64,000 nt of DNA from Stenotrophomonas tumulicola (GCF_014117215.1 NZ_JACGXS010000001.1:434001-498000); one strand, 5' to 3'; shown: positions 48,157-58,683, counted from the stretch's first letter. A program made the numbers and translations. Notes: generated by a model from the sequence alone, not told the origin.

Positions 48157-49592
48157 AGGTCCTCCTGCAGCTGGTTGCCCCAGTCCCGCAATGCCTGCAG
48201 CAGGGCGGGGCGTCGTGGGTCGTCGGATGGTTCGGCGGCCAGGGTATCGATCTGCTGCTGGAACTGTTGCAGGTTCAGTTCGCCCAGGCCTTCCTCGCCG
48301 GCCAGGCGGCGACGGCGGTAAGCCTGCCAACGCTCGCGGTCGTCGGCGTCCAGGCTGTCGCGATGGTTGCGTGCCCGGTAACGGAACAGCAGTTCCGGCA
48401 GGCGCGGATCGTTGAACTGGCTTTCCAGCGCGGCAAGTGCCTGTGGTGCGGTAGTGCGTACGCGCGCCAGCAAGGGTTTGTCGCCCGCACCCAGAAAGCC
48501 GTCGTATACGGAAGCATCGACGTCGGAGACGCCCATCTCGCGCTGCCGTGCATAGACCTGGCGCGCTTTCTCCGCCAGTTGCGGCGCATGCGGCCGCAAC
48601 TGCTCCACCTTGGCCATGATGGCCGCGACGTCCAGCCCCAGCCGGGCATGGTCATCCGGGCGCAGGTGGTTCCAGGCCACCAATGCCGGCACCTTGTTGG
48701 CGTGGACTTCCTTCAGCGGCACCCGTGCCACGCCCTCGGGCAGTTCGCTGGCACGCAGGTACAGGCGTTCGGCGATGACCTCGGCAGGCAGGTCCAGCAG
48801 TGCCTCGACGTCGCCATCCAGGTCGAACACGATATAGCGGTTGTTGATCTGCGGGTGCACGGCAAGCGGCAGCACCGGTGCCGCGCACAGCCGCGCTGCC
48901 GGGTAGCGCATGGAAACGTGCAGCAATGGCTGCAAGGCGGTGACATCCAGCAGGCTGGATACGAAGCGCTTGTCGCGCAGGCGCAGCGCGTAATCCCACA
49001 GGCGTGGCTGTGCGTTGCGGAACAGCCGCGCCATGCCGATGGTGGCGCGCACGTCGGAGAGGGCCTCGTGGGCATCGCCTTCGCGCACGCCGTTGGCATC
49101 GGCCAGGTGCTCCAGCTTGAACGAGGTGGCGCCGTCCTCGCGCTTGGGCCATTGGATACCCTGCGGGCGCAATGCGTGCATCAGCCGCAGCATGTCCAGC
49201 AGGTCCCAGCGCGAGTTGCCATTGCGCCATTCGCGCTCGTAGGGATCGAAGAAGTTGCGGAACAGGCCGTGGCGGACGAACTCGTCGTCGAAGCGCAGGG
49301 TGTTGTAGCCCAATGCGCAGGTGCCCGGCCGGCCCATCAGCTCGTTGATCCGTGCAAATGCTTCGGCTTCGCCCACGCCTTCGGCCAGCGCATGTTGCGG
49401 GGTGATGCCGGTGACCAGGGTGGCATGGGGCGAGGGCAGCAGGTCATCGGCGGGACGCACGAAAAAACTGCTGGGTTCGTCGATCTCGTTGAGATCGGCA
49501 TCGGTGCGGATCGCGGCGAACTGGGCGATGCGGGTACGGCGTGGATCCTGGCCAAAAGTTTCCAGGTCGTAGAACAGGAAGCTGTCGGCCAT
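48153..49592 (-). CDS. sbcB: exodeoxyribonuclease I
   Basis: 479 residues. DEDDh exonuclease motif FLFYDLETFGQ at the N-terminus, TGITPQHAL, LRFDDEFVRHGLFRNFFDPYEREWRNGNSRWDLLD, HEALSDVRATIGMARL (conserved His/Asp). Degrades single-stranded DNA 3' to 5'. ATG at 49592 shares one base with the kmo stop (TGATG). Co-transcription of a DNA repair nuclease with tryptophan catabolism genes is odd. Confidence 0.95.
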   Translation of the reverse strand: MADSFLFYDLETFGQDPRRTRIAQFAAIRTDADLNEIDEPSSFFVRPADDLLPSPHATLVTGITPQHALAEGVGEAEAFARINELMGRPGTCALGYNTLRFDDEFVRHGLFRNFFDPYEREWRNGNSRWDLLDMLRLMHALRPQGIQWPKREDGATSFKLEHLADANGVREGDAHEALSDVRATIGMARLFRNAQPRLWDYALRLRDKRFVSSLLDVTALQPLLHVSMRYPAARLCAAPVLPLAVHPQINNRYIVFDLDGDVEALLDLPAEVIAERLYLRASELPEGVARVPLKEVHANKVPALVAWNHLRPDDHARLGLDVAAIMAKVEQLRPHAPQLAEKARQVYARQREMGVSDVDASVYDGFLGAGDKPLLARVRTTAPQALAALESQFNDPRLPELLFRYRARNHRDSLDADDRERWQAYRRRRLAGEEGLGELNLQQFQQQIDTLAAEPSDDPRRPALLQALRDWGNQLQEDL

Positions 49593-50983
49593 CAGTGCGC
49601 GCCCTCCAGGACAGGCAGCTTGGCGTGGACTTCGGCCTGCAGCGCCGGCCAGTCGATCTGCTGCAGTGAATCGAGGCCGCTGGTGGCGTTGCGCAGGATG
49701 CGGCGCTGTATCCGGGTGCGCTCCAGCGCGACCGCATAGGGCGTGTGCAGGAAAGTAACCATGGTGTAGTGTGGCACGAAGCGCGTGGGCCACCGTTGTT
49801 GCAGGGCCAGTTCCAGTTCACGCTGCAGCAGGAAGGCGGGGTCGGCGACCTGGTCGCGCATCTCCAGGTAGTTTTCCAGTGCCATCTGCTGGATTGCCCA
49901 TGCGTTGGGCGATCGCTCCACTTCGAACGCGGCATAGGCACGCTGCAGGTCGCTGGCATCGTCCAGCTGGCGCGCCAGCGCAACACAGTCCTCGAATGCG
50001 CAGTTCATGCCCTGGCCGTGGAACGGCACCATCGCATGTGCGGCATCGCCGATCAGCACGGCCTTGCCGTCGGTGTGCCAGCGTTCCAGGTACAGCGTGC
50101 CCAGCAGGCCCGGCGGATGCGCTTCCCAATCTTCCACCAGGGTGGGGATCAGCGGCAGCGCATCGGGAAAGTCGCGCGCGAACATGGCCTGCGCCTCGGC
50201 ACCGGTGGTGACCGTGTTGAATCCGGGATCGCCCTTGTTCGGCAGGAACACGGTGACGGTGAAGGTGCCTTCGTGGTTGGGCAGGGCGATGCACATGTAG
50301 CGTCCGCGGGGCCAGATATGCAGCGCATTGGGGTCGATCTGGAACGCGTTGCCGGCCGCTGGGGGAATCTCCAGTTCCTTGTAGGAGTGGTCGAGGAACT
50401 CGGTGCGCTCGCCGAGCGGCTGGCGCCGGTTCATCGCCGCCCGCAGCGCCGAACCGGCACCGTCGGCGCCGACCAGGCTGTTGAACTGGATGTCGTGCGG
50501 GGTGTCGTCGCGGTCGTCGATGAAGCGCGCATGGCCTGCATCGAAGTCCACCGTATGCAGGCGGCGGTGGAAGTGCACTTCAGCCCCGGCCTGCTCGGCC
50601 AGTTCCAGCAGCGTGATGTTCAGGTCGCGGCGATGGATCGACCAGATCACTTCGCTGTCGTCGCGCCCATAGCGCTGCAACTGCGGCGGGGTACCATCGC
50701 GCGGATGGACCATCCGCCCGCGCATCATCACCGCGCGCGCCATCACCGCTGCCTCGACGTTGTCGCCCGCCTGGCGCAATGCGTTCCGGCCGCGCTCGGC
50801 AAGGGCCAGGTTGATCGAGCGGCCGCTTTCATAACCGCTGACGCGCGGGTCGCCGCGACGTTCGTAAACGGTAACGCGCCATCCACGGCGTGACAGCAGG
50901 ATGGCCAGCAGCGAGCCGGCCAGGCCGGCGCCGACGATGGCCAGGGAACGCGACGGGGAGGGTTTCAACGAGGTATCCGACAC
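49592..50983 (-). CDS. kmo: kynurenine 3-monooxygenase
   Basis: 463 residues. FAD Rossmann motif AIVGAGLAGSLLAILLS, GRSINLALAERG (family signature), second FAD site VLIGDAAHAMVPFHGQGMNCAFEDC. Hydroxylates kynurenine to 3-hydroxykynurenine with NADPH. GTG at 50983 (four bases after kynU stop) is likeliest; TTG at 50968 is a possible alternative. Other bacterial forms are about 455 residues. Confidence 0.93.
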   Translation of the reverse strand: MSDTSLKPSPSRSLAIVGAGLAGSLLAILLSRRGWRVTVYERRGDPRVSGYESGRSINLALAERGRNALRQAGDNVEAAVMARAVMMRGRMVHPRDGTPPQLQRYGRDDSEVIWSIHRRDLNITLLELAEQAGAEVHFHRRLHTVDFDAGHARFIDDRDDTPHDIQFNSLVGADGAGSALRAAMNRRQPLGERTEFLDHSYKELEIPPAAGNAFQIDPNALHIWPRGRYMCIALPNHEGTFTVTVFLPNKGDPGFNTVTTGAEAQAMFARDFPDALPLIPTLVEDWEAHPPGLLGTLYLERWHTDGKAVLIGDAAHAMVPFHGQGMNCAFEDCVALARQLDDASDLQRAYAAFEVERSPNAWAIQQMALENYLEMRDQVADPAFLLQRELELALQQRWPTRFVPHYTMVTFLHTPYAVALERTRIQRRILRNATSGLDSLQQIDWPALQAEVHAKLPVLEGAH

Positions 50984-50987
50984 GGCA

Positions 50988-52262
50988 TCAAAGGCCAGTC
51001 CATGCCTGCACTTCGTCCACGAAGTGGTGCAGGTCCTGGTAACGGTTGTAGAGGGGGGTCGGCGAAATACGGATGACATCGGGCTCGCGCCAGTCGCCCA
51101 GCACGCCGGCGGCGTGCAGGTGCTCGAACAGGGCGCGGCCGCGTTCGCGGCCACCGATGACACGCAGCGAGAGCTGGCAGCCGCGGCGCTCGTCTTCGGC
51201 CGGGGTCACCCGTTCCAGCACATGCGGCAACCGCGCCTGCACCAGCGCGTCGAGCAGGCCGGTAAGCGCCAGCGATTTGGTCCGCAGCGCGCCCATGCCC
51301 GCCCGCTCGAACAGGTCCAGCGAGGCCCGCAACGGGGCCAGGCCGAGGATCGGCGGATTGCTCAGCTGCCAGCCTTCGGCGCCTGCGGCCGGGATGAACT
51401 GCGGGGCCATCTGGAAGCGCGTGGCTTCTTCATGGCCCCACCAGCCGGCGAAGCGGGGCAGGGTGGTATCGCGGTGGTGTCGTTCGTGCACGAACGCGCC
51501 CGCCACGGCACCGGGGCCGCTGTTGAGGTATTTGTAATGGCACCAGACGGCGAAGTCCGCGCCGATATCGTGCAGCTGCAACGGCAGGTTGCCGACCGAG
51601 TGGGCCAGGTCGAAGCCTACGTTCGCGCCCTGCGCGCGTGCCAGGGCTGCGATGGCGTGCAGGTCGAAGGCCTGGCCGGTGCGATATTGGACACCCGGCC
51701 ACAACACCAGCGCCAGGCGCGCTCCGTGCACGGCGATGGCCTGTTCGATGGCGGCCGTGGAGATCGTGCCTGTCGCTTCGTCCGGTTGCACTTCCACCAG
51801 GCAGTCGGCCGGATCGAATCCGTGGAAGCGGATCTGTGCCTCCACCGCATGGCGGTCGGTGGGGAAGGCACCTGCCTCCATCAGGATCACCGGGCGCTGC
51901 GTGGTAGGGCGGTAGAAGCTCACCATCATCAGGTGCAGGTTCACGCTCAGGGTGTTCATCGCCACTACTTCGCTGGGCAGTGCACCGACCACCCGCGCCA
52001 GCGGTTCGCTGACCAGCCTGTGGTAACGCAGCCATTGCGTGGGGCCGGTGAAGTGGCCTTCCACGGCCAGATCTGCCCACTGCGTCATGACCTCCTGCAC
52101 GGCGGCCTGTGCACCGCGCGGCTGCAGGCCCAGCGAGTTGCCGACGAAGTAGGTTTGTTCGCCGCCAGCATGGCGTGGGATCAGGAACTCGTTGCGCAGG
52201 TCACGCAGCGGATCGTTGGCATCCAGGGCGAGGGCATGGGCACGACTGAGCGGTTCGGACAT
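50988..52262 (-). CDS. kynU: kynureninase
   Basis: 424 residues, PLP-dependent. PLP lysine K244 in VWCHYKYLNSGPG, the YFVGNSLGLQP start and FDLAHSVGNLPLQLHDIGADF. Cleaves kynurenine or 3-hydroxykynurenine to anthranilate or 3-hydroxyanthranilate. ATG at 52262 chosen over an upstream frame. REPs separate it from the dioxygenase gene. In Xanthomonas KynB is also linked with DSF signalling, a background fact only. Confidence 0.95.
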   Translation of the reverse strand: MSEPLSRAHALALDANDPLRDLRNEFLIPRHAGGEQTYFVGNSLGLQPRGAQAAVQEVMTQWADLAVEGHFTGPTQWLRYHRLVSEPLARVVGALPSEVVAMNTLSVNLHLMMVSFYRPTTQRPVILMEAGAFPTDRHAVEAQIRFHGFDPADCLVEVQPDEATGTISTAAIEQAIAVHGARLALVLWPGVQYRTGQAFDLHAIAALARAQGANVGFDLAHSVGNLPLQLHDIGADFAVWCHYKYLNSGPGAVAGAFVHERHHRDTTLPRFAGWWGHEEATRFQMAPQFIPAAGAEGWQLSNPPILGLAPLRASLDLFERAGMGALRTKSLALTGLLDALVQARLPHVLERVTPAEDERRGCQLSLRVIGGRERGRALFEHLHAAGVLGDWREPDVIRISPTPLYNRYQDLHHFVDEVQAWTGL

Positions 52263-52321
52263 GGCATTAACGACACAATATGACGTGTTTGCCAGTGTAC
52301 CGCGTGCCACGCGCTGCACGG

Positions 52322-52391
52322 GTAGCGCCGAGCCGTGCTCGGCGGATTGTTGGCCCATCGAGGGAAGCCGCCGGGCATGGCCCGGCGCTAC
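52322..52391. repeat. SMAG/REP pair between kynU and the dioxygenase gene
   Basis: Plus copy 52322-52344 (AGCC class with G in the loop) and minus copy 52369-52391 (GGGCC class). The tandem repeat array starts two bases later. Confidence 0.85.
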
Positions 52392-52392
52392 G

Positions 52393-52517
52393 GGTTCGGG
52401 CGGTCGTCAGCGGAGCCGGTTCGGGCGGTCGGCAGCGGAACCGGTTCGGGTGGTCAGCAGAGGAACCGGTTCGGGTGGTCGTCAGCGGAGCCGGTTCAGG
52501 CGGTCGGCAGCGGATCC
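52393..52517. repeat. five 25-bp tandem repeats running into the dioxygenase gene
   Basis: Units 52393-52417, 52418-52442, 52443-52467, 52468-52492 and 52493-52517 share GGTTCGGGNGGTC...CAGCGGANCC with one to four differences each. The last unit contains the last eight codons' end of the dioxygenase gene, including its stop TGA (52498-52496), where it has TTCAGG instead of TTCGGG. Confidence 0.92.
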
Positions 52518-53008
52518 AGCTGCCCGCACTGCGCGCAGGTGCGCAGCTCCACGCTGGCGTGGTAGCGCGCGAACACCTTCGGCAGGTCGGTCTCGATGTT
52601 CTGCAGGTGGAACCACTCTTCGTGAAGCTTGTGATTGCAGTTCCCGCAGTACCACGCCACGCCATCGCGCTCGTGCGACAGGCGCTTGCGTTCCACCACC
52701 AGCCCGACGCCGCCGGCTGGCCGGCGCGGTGAGTGCGGAACATTGCCGGGCAGCAGGAAGATCTCGCCGGCACGGATCGGGATGTCGCGCACCTGCCCGT
52801 CTTCCTGCACCTTCAGCACCATCTCGCCTTCGAGCTGGTAGAACCACTCCGGACCTTCATCGATGTGGAAATCAGTGCGCGAGTTCGGTCCGCCGACCAC
52901 CATCACGATGAAGTCGCCGTTCTCGATCATCTTGTTGCCGACCGGCGGTTTCAGCAGGTGGCGGTGCTCTTCGACCCAGGCCATCAGATTGATCGGCGAA
53001 GCAAGCAT
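52496..53008 (-). CDS. nbaC: 3-hydroxyanthranilate 3,4-dioxygenase
   Basis: 170 residues. Cupin Fe site H48, E54 ([12 protein letters not shown]) and H92 (NVPHSP). A C-terminal rubredoxin-like pair C121/C124 and C158/C161 (CGNC ... CAQC) typical of bacterial enzymes. It opens 3-hydroxyanthranilate toward quinolinate, so with kynU and kmo gives the kynurenine route to NAD. ATG at 53008. First of the kyn gene set on this strand. Confidence 0.95.
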   Translation of the reverse strand: MLASPINLMAWVEEHRHLLKPPVGNKMIENGDFIVMVVGGPNSRTDFHIDEGPEWFYQLEGEMVLKVQEDGQVRDIPIRAGEIFLLPGNVPHSPRRPAGGVGLVVERKRLSHERDGVAWYCGNCNHKLHEEWFHLQNIETDLPKVFARYHASVELRTCAQCGQLDPLPTA

Positions 53009-53030
53009 GGTGGAGCTCCCGGTGGAACGG

Positions 53031-53693
53031 TCAGTCGCGCTTGCCTTCGCGCGGGACGAAGGACAACGCCTTCTCGTAGGCGGGCTGCAGTTCTTCAGGA
53101 CTGCCCACGTCGATGCCCATCTCGCGCACGCGGCCATCCTTCAGGCTGTACACCCAGCCATGCACCATCAGCTTCTGGCCGCGGGCCCACGCATCCTGGA
53201 CGATGGTCGAATGGCAGGCGTTGACCACCTGCTCGATCACGTTGAGTTCGCACAGGCGTGCGTGCTTCAGGTCCGGGTCGGTGATCGGATCAAGGATCGC
53301 CGCGTGCCGCTGCGCGACATCGCCGACGTGGCGCAGCCAGTTGTCCGCCAGGCCCACGCGTACCTTGTTCAGGCTGGCATACACGCCGCCGCAGCCGTAA
53401 TGACCCACGATCAGGATGTGCTTGACCTTCAGCTGGTCCACCGCGTATTGGATCACGCTCAGGCAGTTGAGGTCGGTATGCACCACCACGTTGGCCACGT
53501 TGCGGTGCACGAACACCTCGCCCGGCGCCATGCCGATGATCTGGTTGGCTGGCACGCGCGAGTCGGAGCAGCCGATCCACAGGTATTCCGGGTTCTGCTG
53601 CGTGGCCAGCTGATGGAAGAACTCCGGATCTTCCTTCTCGATCCGGTCCGCCCATTCGCGGTTGTTCTGCAGCAGCATGTGGATGTCTTTCAT
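53031..53693 (-). CDS. can: beta-class carbonic anhydrase
   Basis: 220 residues. Zinc ligands C42 and D44 (CSDSRVPAN), H98 and C101 (GHYGCGGV). Start [15 protein letters not shown] resembles E. coli Can. It interconverts carbon dioxide and bicarbonate. ATG at 53693; upstream frame not supported. Not clearly tied to the following catabolic gene, 22 nt away, though co-transcription is possible. Confidence 0.95.
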   Translation of the reverse strand: MKDIHMLLQNNREWADRIEKEDPEFFHQLATQQNPEYLWIGCSDSRVPANQIIGMAPGEVFVHRNVANVVVHTDLNCLSVIQYAVDQLKVKHILIVGHYGCGGVYASLNKVRVGLADNWLRHVGDVAQRHAAILDPITDPDLKHARLCELNVIEQVVNACHSTIVQDAWARGQKLMVHGWVYSLKDGRVREMGIDVGSPEELQPAYEKALSFVPREGKRD

Positions 53694-53773
53694 CGTTCGG
53701 TTGTCCCTGGCGTGAGGTGGAGGGCAAGGCGCGGCTGTTCCGGTCGCGTCGTCGCGGGAAACGCAGGCTGGCA

Positions 53774-54415
53774 TCAAGGGCCGTGGCGGTCGGGCATGGC
53801 CAGGGCACGGCGCATCCATTGCGCCAGTTCGTGCGATGCAGGGGAAGGCAACTGCTCCAGGGCGGCGATGACGGCCTGCTGGTTGGCGGCTGGATGGTTC
53901 TGGCTGAACTTCAGTTTCAGCTGGACCTGCTGCACCACGAAGCGGAATCCGATGATGCCGCGCAGCTGGCTGCGCTGGTCATCGCGGTTGGCGTCGAAGC
54001 GCCAGGCCTGGCCGACGCCGGCCTCGAAATGATCGGCGGTCGCGGCGACCAGCGTGGCCAGCGCGTGCGCATCGTCGAACGGCTGCAGTTCACCACGCAG
54101 TTCGGCTGCAGCGTAGTTCCAGGTGGGTACGCGCGCGGCCTCTTCCTTGTCCGGATACCACGATGCCGATACGTAGCCATGCGGCCCATCCACCAGCACC
54201 TTGGCCATGCCGCCGTGACGGGATTGCGGATTGGCTTTCGCCCAATGTCCGTGCAGCGTGATGCGGTCACCATCGCGTACGTACAACACCGGTAGCCGGG
54301 TCAGTTCGGGCAGGCCGTCATCGCCAGGGGTAAGCAGGGTGATGAACGGATCGCGTGCCAGCAACTGCTCCAGCCACTGCAGGTCGGTCTCGACGAAGGC
54401 GCGGGGGGTGAACAT
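53774..54415 (-). CDS. PaiB-like FMN-binding protein
   Basis: 213 residues of the PaiB/FMN-binding split-barrel family: MFTPRAFVETDLQWLEQLLARDPFITLL, HGHWAKANPQ, YVSASWYPDKEEAARVPTWNY, and IIGFRFVVQQVQLKLKFSQN. Related proteins have been called negative transcriptional regulators, but no DNA-binding motif is seen here. It ends 80 nt before carbonic anhydrase. Confidence 0.88.
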   Translation of the reverse strand: MFTPRAFVETDLQWLEQLLARDPFITLLTPGDDGLPELTRLPVLYVRDGDRITLHGHWAKANPQSRHGGMAKVLVDGPHGYVSASWYPDKEEAARVPTWNYAAAELRGELQPFDDAHALATLVAATADHFEAGVGQAWRFDANRDDQRSQLRGIIGFRFVVQQVQLKLKFSQNHPAANQQAVIAALEQLPSPASHELAQWMRRALAMPDRHGP

Positions 54416-54420
54416 CCAGC

Positions 54421-54735
54421 TTAGACAGTGCGGCCCAGCGACTGCACCATCAGTCCGCGAAGGCCTTCGCCGGTGGTGGCCTGGGGTGGCTGCACTTCAT
54501 GCAACGAGAAGCCGCGCACCAGGGCATCCTCCTCGTCCAGGCCGTTGAACTCGACGAACTCGGCGTCGAACAGCTGGGCACGCGCCGTGTCTTCGCCGTC
54601 ATAGCTCAGCGTATTGCCATCACTGTCCAGCACCTCGGCAGTACCGGCAGGACGAATGCGCAGGCGTGCCCAGATCAGCGTATTGCCGAGGCTGGCCAGC
54701 CACCAGCTGTCATGGGAAAGGGTGTCGTCGGTCAT
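54421..54735 (-). CDS. hypothetical protein
   Basis: 104 residues, acidic, no signal or membrane segment. Motifs such as SWWLASLGNTLIWARLRI and DTARAQLFDAEFVEFNGLDEED carry no recognised function. It starts seven bases after the stop of a small membrane protein gene and ends five bases before the PaiB-like gene start, so it belongs to a compact group of three. Confidence 0.75.
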   Translation of the reverse strand: MTDDTLSHDSWWLASLGNTLIWARLRIRPAGTAEVLDSDGNTLSYDGEDTARAQLFDAEFVEFNGLDEEDALVRGFSLHEVQPPQATTGEGLRGLMVQSLGRTV

Positions 54736-54742
54736 TTCGTGA

Positions 54743-55042
54743 TTACCAGAGCGAGGCCAGCCAGAGCAGGGCGGCCATGCCCAGTCCGGCCAGCAAGGTC
54801 AACAGCGACACCCATGCCGGTGTCGCCAGCCCGGTCAGCGAACGGTCTGGCTGCGTGCGGTAGTCGCGCCGCAGCAGCCAGGCCAGGGCTTCGGGCTTGA
54901 GGAAGGCGCCGCTGCCAAAGCGCTGCGACAGGGCGGGATGGCGGTCGCGCAGGTGCACCAGGGTCAGTGGCCAGAAGATCACGAAGGCACTGAACCCGGC
55001 GATCGCCACGCCAAAGAAACACAGCGCGAAAAACAGGGTCAT
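54743..55042 (-). CDS. small membrane protein
   Basis: 99 residues with two membrane helices (about 2-30 and 76-97) and a basic loop with DRHPALSQRFGSGAFLKPEALAWLLRRDYR. No family recognised. Encoded 30 nt after asnS. Confidence 0.7.
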   Translation of the reverse strand: MTLFFALCFFGVAIAGFSAFVIFWPLTLVHLRDRHPALSQRFGSGAFLKPEALAWLLRRDYRTQPDRSLTGLATPAWVSLLTLLAGLGMAALLWLASLW

Positions 55043-55072
55043 GGGGCAGGGCCTCCGTGGTCGGGTGGGGGG

Positions 55073-56467
<1,395 letters not shown>

Positions 56468-56564
56468 GACTTGAATCCTCTGCTGATCGACTCGATCTTT
56501 GAACGAGAAGTTTACCGGTTGCAGCGTTCTGCTTGCGAGGCATTTCTGCGCCGCCGGTGGCCTT

Positions 56565-56570
56565 TATAAT
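56565..56570 (+). promoter_or_regulatory. -10 box of the IscA-type gene
   Basis: TATAAT 28 bp before the start codon; no convincing -35 at the right distance. Confidence 0.4.
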
Positions 56571-56597
56571 CGTCCCGTACCTTCGTGGAGCTTTCCC

Positions 56598-56936
56598 ATG
56601 GCCGTCAGCCTGACCCCCATTGCCTTCGAGCGCGTGCAGCGCTTCGTCGCCCAGACCCCGGGTGCGCTGGGCCTGCGCTTCGGCGTCACCCGCACCGGCT
56701 GCTCCGGCTGGGGCCATGTGACCGACCTGGCCCGCGATGAGCGCGAGGGCGACAGCGTGTTCGACCAGGACGGCGTGCGCATCTACGTGGATGCGCAGAG
56801 CCTGCCGCTGGTGGATGGCACCGTCATCGACTTCGGCAAGCACGGCCTGAGCGAGACCTTCACCTTCCAGAATCCCAACGCATCGGCCGAATGCGGCTGC
56901 GGCGAGAGCTTCACCACGGACGAGTCGCACCGCTGA
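56598..56936 (+). CDS. iscA: A-type iron-sulfur carrier (IscA family)
   Basis: 112 residues. Three conserved cysteines C35 (RTGCSGW), C99 and C101 (AECGCGESF) as in IscA/SufA/ErpA. Transfers or stores Fe-S clusters. No iscSUR, hscBA or suf genes nearby; it is monocistronic, so it may be the ErpA/IscA stand-alone type. ATG at 56598 (MAVSLTPIAFERV). Confidence 0.9.
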   Translation: MAVSLTPIAFERVQRFVAQTPGALGLRFGVTRTGCSGWGHVTDLARDEREGDSVFDQDGVRIYVDAQSLPLVDGTVIDFGKHGLSETFTFQNPNASAECGCGESFTTDESHR

Positions 56937-56975
56937 GCGAAAGGGGGCAGGTCCATTGCGGCCATGGAGCCCTCG

Positions 56976-57069
56976 GTAACGCCGAGCCATGCTCGGCGGC
57001 TTTGGGCATGCTCGGCGGCTTTTTGGGGTAGGGGGCTGATGGTTTCCGCCGAGCATCGCTCGGCACTAC
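56976..57069. repeat. AGC-class REP elements and C9 run after iscA
   Basis: Plus copy 56976-56998 (head GTAA, stem CCGAGC/GCTCGG), a duplicated right arm at about 57007-57020, and minus copy 57047-57069 (CATCG loop). A run of nine C (57069-57077) abuts the last. Confidence 0.8.
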
Positions 57070-57115
57070 CCCCCCCCACGCCCCTCGCGAACACCGTCGT
57101 TCGACCAGCCCCTCA

Positions 57116-58366
57116 TCAACGGCAGTCAGTTGCCAGCAACGCCGTGCCACGCCGGCGTTCCAGTGCCATCGCCACGCCCCACAACAACAGGCCTGCCGCC
57201 GCTGCCGCTGCACCGACATACCCGGTGGAAGCGTGTCCGAAGCCTGCGCCGATGGCCATGCCGCCCAGCCACGGGCCGAGCGCGTTGGCGGTATTGAAGG
57301 CCGCGTGGTTGGACGCGGCCGCCAAGGTCTGGGCCTCACCGGCCGCATCCATCAGCCGGGTCTGCAGGGCGACAGCCAGTGCCCCCATCGTGCCCACCGC
57401 AATGATGGCCGGCACCATCGCCCAGGCCGAGTGCGCCGCCAGCGGGAACAGCAGCAGGACCACCACCGACCATGCCAGCAGCACCCCGGCAGCGCGGAAC
57501 TGCAGCCGATCCACCAGCCAGCCGCCCATTACGTTGCCGATGATGGCGCCGATACCGAACAGGCCTACCGCCGCAGGCATCCAGCGTTCATCGATGCCGG
57601 TCACGTTGACCAGCGTCGGGGCGAGATAAGTGAAGACGCAGAACATGCCGGCAAAGCCGATCGAGCCGATCGCAAGCGCCAGCCAGACCTGGGGCCGGTT
57701 GAACGCGCGCAGCTCGCGCATCGGGCTGGTGCGTACTTCGTTGGGATCGCGTGCCAGGTGGCGCGCCACCATGACCACGGTGGCCAGTGCCAGCAGGCTG
57801 ACCAGGGCAAAGGCAGTGCGCCAGGTGAACTGCTGGCCCAGCCAGGTGGTCAGCGGATTGCCGACCAGGATGGCGATGGACAGGCCCATCAGCACCTTGG
57901 AAACGGCCGCGCCCCGTTGCGCCGGTGGGCTGATCGAGGCGGCCACCAGCATCGCAACCCCGAAATAGGCGCCGTGCGGCAGGCCGGCCACGAAGCGCGC
58001 CAGCAGCATGGTGTGGTAGTTCGGGGCCAGCGCGCTGGCCAAGTTGCCGATGGCGTAGAAGCCCATCAGGCCCAGCAGCAGGTTGCGGCGGCTCACCCCG
58101 GCACCGGCGAACGCCAGCAGCGGTGCCCCGATCACCACGCCGATGGCGTAGGCGCTGATCAGGTGGCCGACCTGTGCTTCGGTGATCGACAGCCCGCGGC
58201 TGATGTCCAGCATCAGGCCCATGCTAGCGAACTCGCTGGTGCCGATGGCAAAGCCGCCCAGCGACAGCGCCAGCAGGATGAAGGTGCGCTGGCGCGGCGT
58301 CAGTGCGGCGGCCAGGGAGGAGGTGGCTGCCAGGGGAGCGGACGGGTTCACGGAAATCCGGGGCAT
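57116..58366 (-). CDS. MFS efflux transporter, AraJ/YdhP-like
   Basis: 416 residues, about twelve membrane helices. Begins LTPRQRTFILLALSLGGFAIGTSEFASMGLML, the start of the AraJ/YdhP/Bcr-like drug-resistance branch; motif-A-like loop GAPLLAFAGAGVSRRNLL. Probably exports small molecules or arabinose-like sugars; substrate not inferable. A TATAAT lies only 14 nt before the ATG (58386-58381), so the mRNA leader would be very short. Homopolymers of nine C and nine G flank the gene on either side. Confidence 0.9.
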   Translation of the reverse strand: MPRISVNPSAPLAATSSLAAALTPRQRTFILLALSLGGFAIGTSEFASMGLMLDISRGLSITEAQVGHLISAYAIGVVIGAPLLAFAGAGVSRRNLLLGLMGFYAIGNLASALAPNYHTMLLARFVAGLPHGAYFGVAMLVAASISPPAQRGAAVSKVLMGLSIAILVGNPLTTWLGQQFTWRTAFALVSLLALATVVMVARHLARDPNEVRTSPMRELRAFNRPQVWLALAIGSIGFAGMFCVFTYLAPTLVNVTGIDERWMPAAVGLFGIGAIIGNVMGGWLVDRLQFRAAGVLLAWSVVVLLLFPLAAHSAWAMVPAIIAVGTMGALAVALQTRLMDAAGEAQTLAAASNHAAFNTANALGPWLGGMAIGAGFGHASTGYVGAAAAAAGLLLWGVAMALERRRGTALLATDCR

Positions 58367-58683
58367 GTAAACGATTGCAGATTATACTGCTGCGGTGCAG
58401 CACGATGGCGTTCTTTCCGTCCCGCCCGCTGAACGCTGTTTTCCTGACAGGGGCTGGGTTGGCAAAAAGGGGGGGGGTAGCGCCGAACCGGGCGCAGCGG
58501 CAGCCTTTTGCCGGGCATGGCCCGGCGCTGCAGGTCATCCACGGCCGGTCCAGTTGCTCTTGGGTCCTGCAGCGGGCATAATTTCCGGCTTCCTGCGCCT
58601 TGCGCGGGAACCCTTGCCCCACCGCCGCCTCAACTGCGGGGGGCTGTCCGGCCTCAACGGCCACATCCGAAAGGTAGATAAAC
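58367..58683. other. intergenic region MFS gene / rpsF (317 nt)
   Basis: No ORF of interest. It holds the TATAAT near the MFS start, a G9 run (58469-58477), a decayed REP half (58478-58500) and a full one (58509-58531, GCTGC end), then the rpsF promoter (58554-58582) and leader. Confidence 0.7.
58554..58582 (+). promoter_or_regulatory. rpsF operon promoter
   Basis: TTGCTC (58554-58559), 17-nt spacer, CATAAT (58577-58582). A leader of about 95 nt follows before the ATG at 58684; it contains CACCGCCGCC...CTGCGGGG (about 58619-58641) that could fold as the S6:S18 binding site known from other bacteria. Confidence 0.6.
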
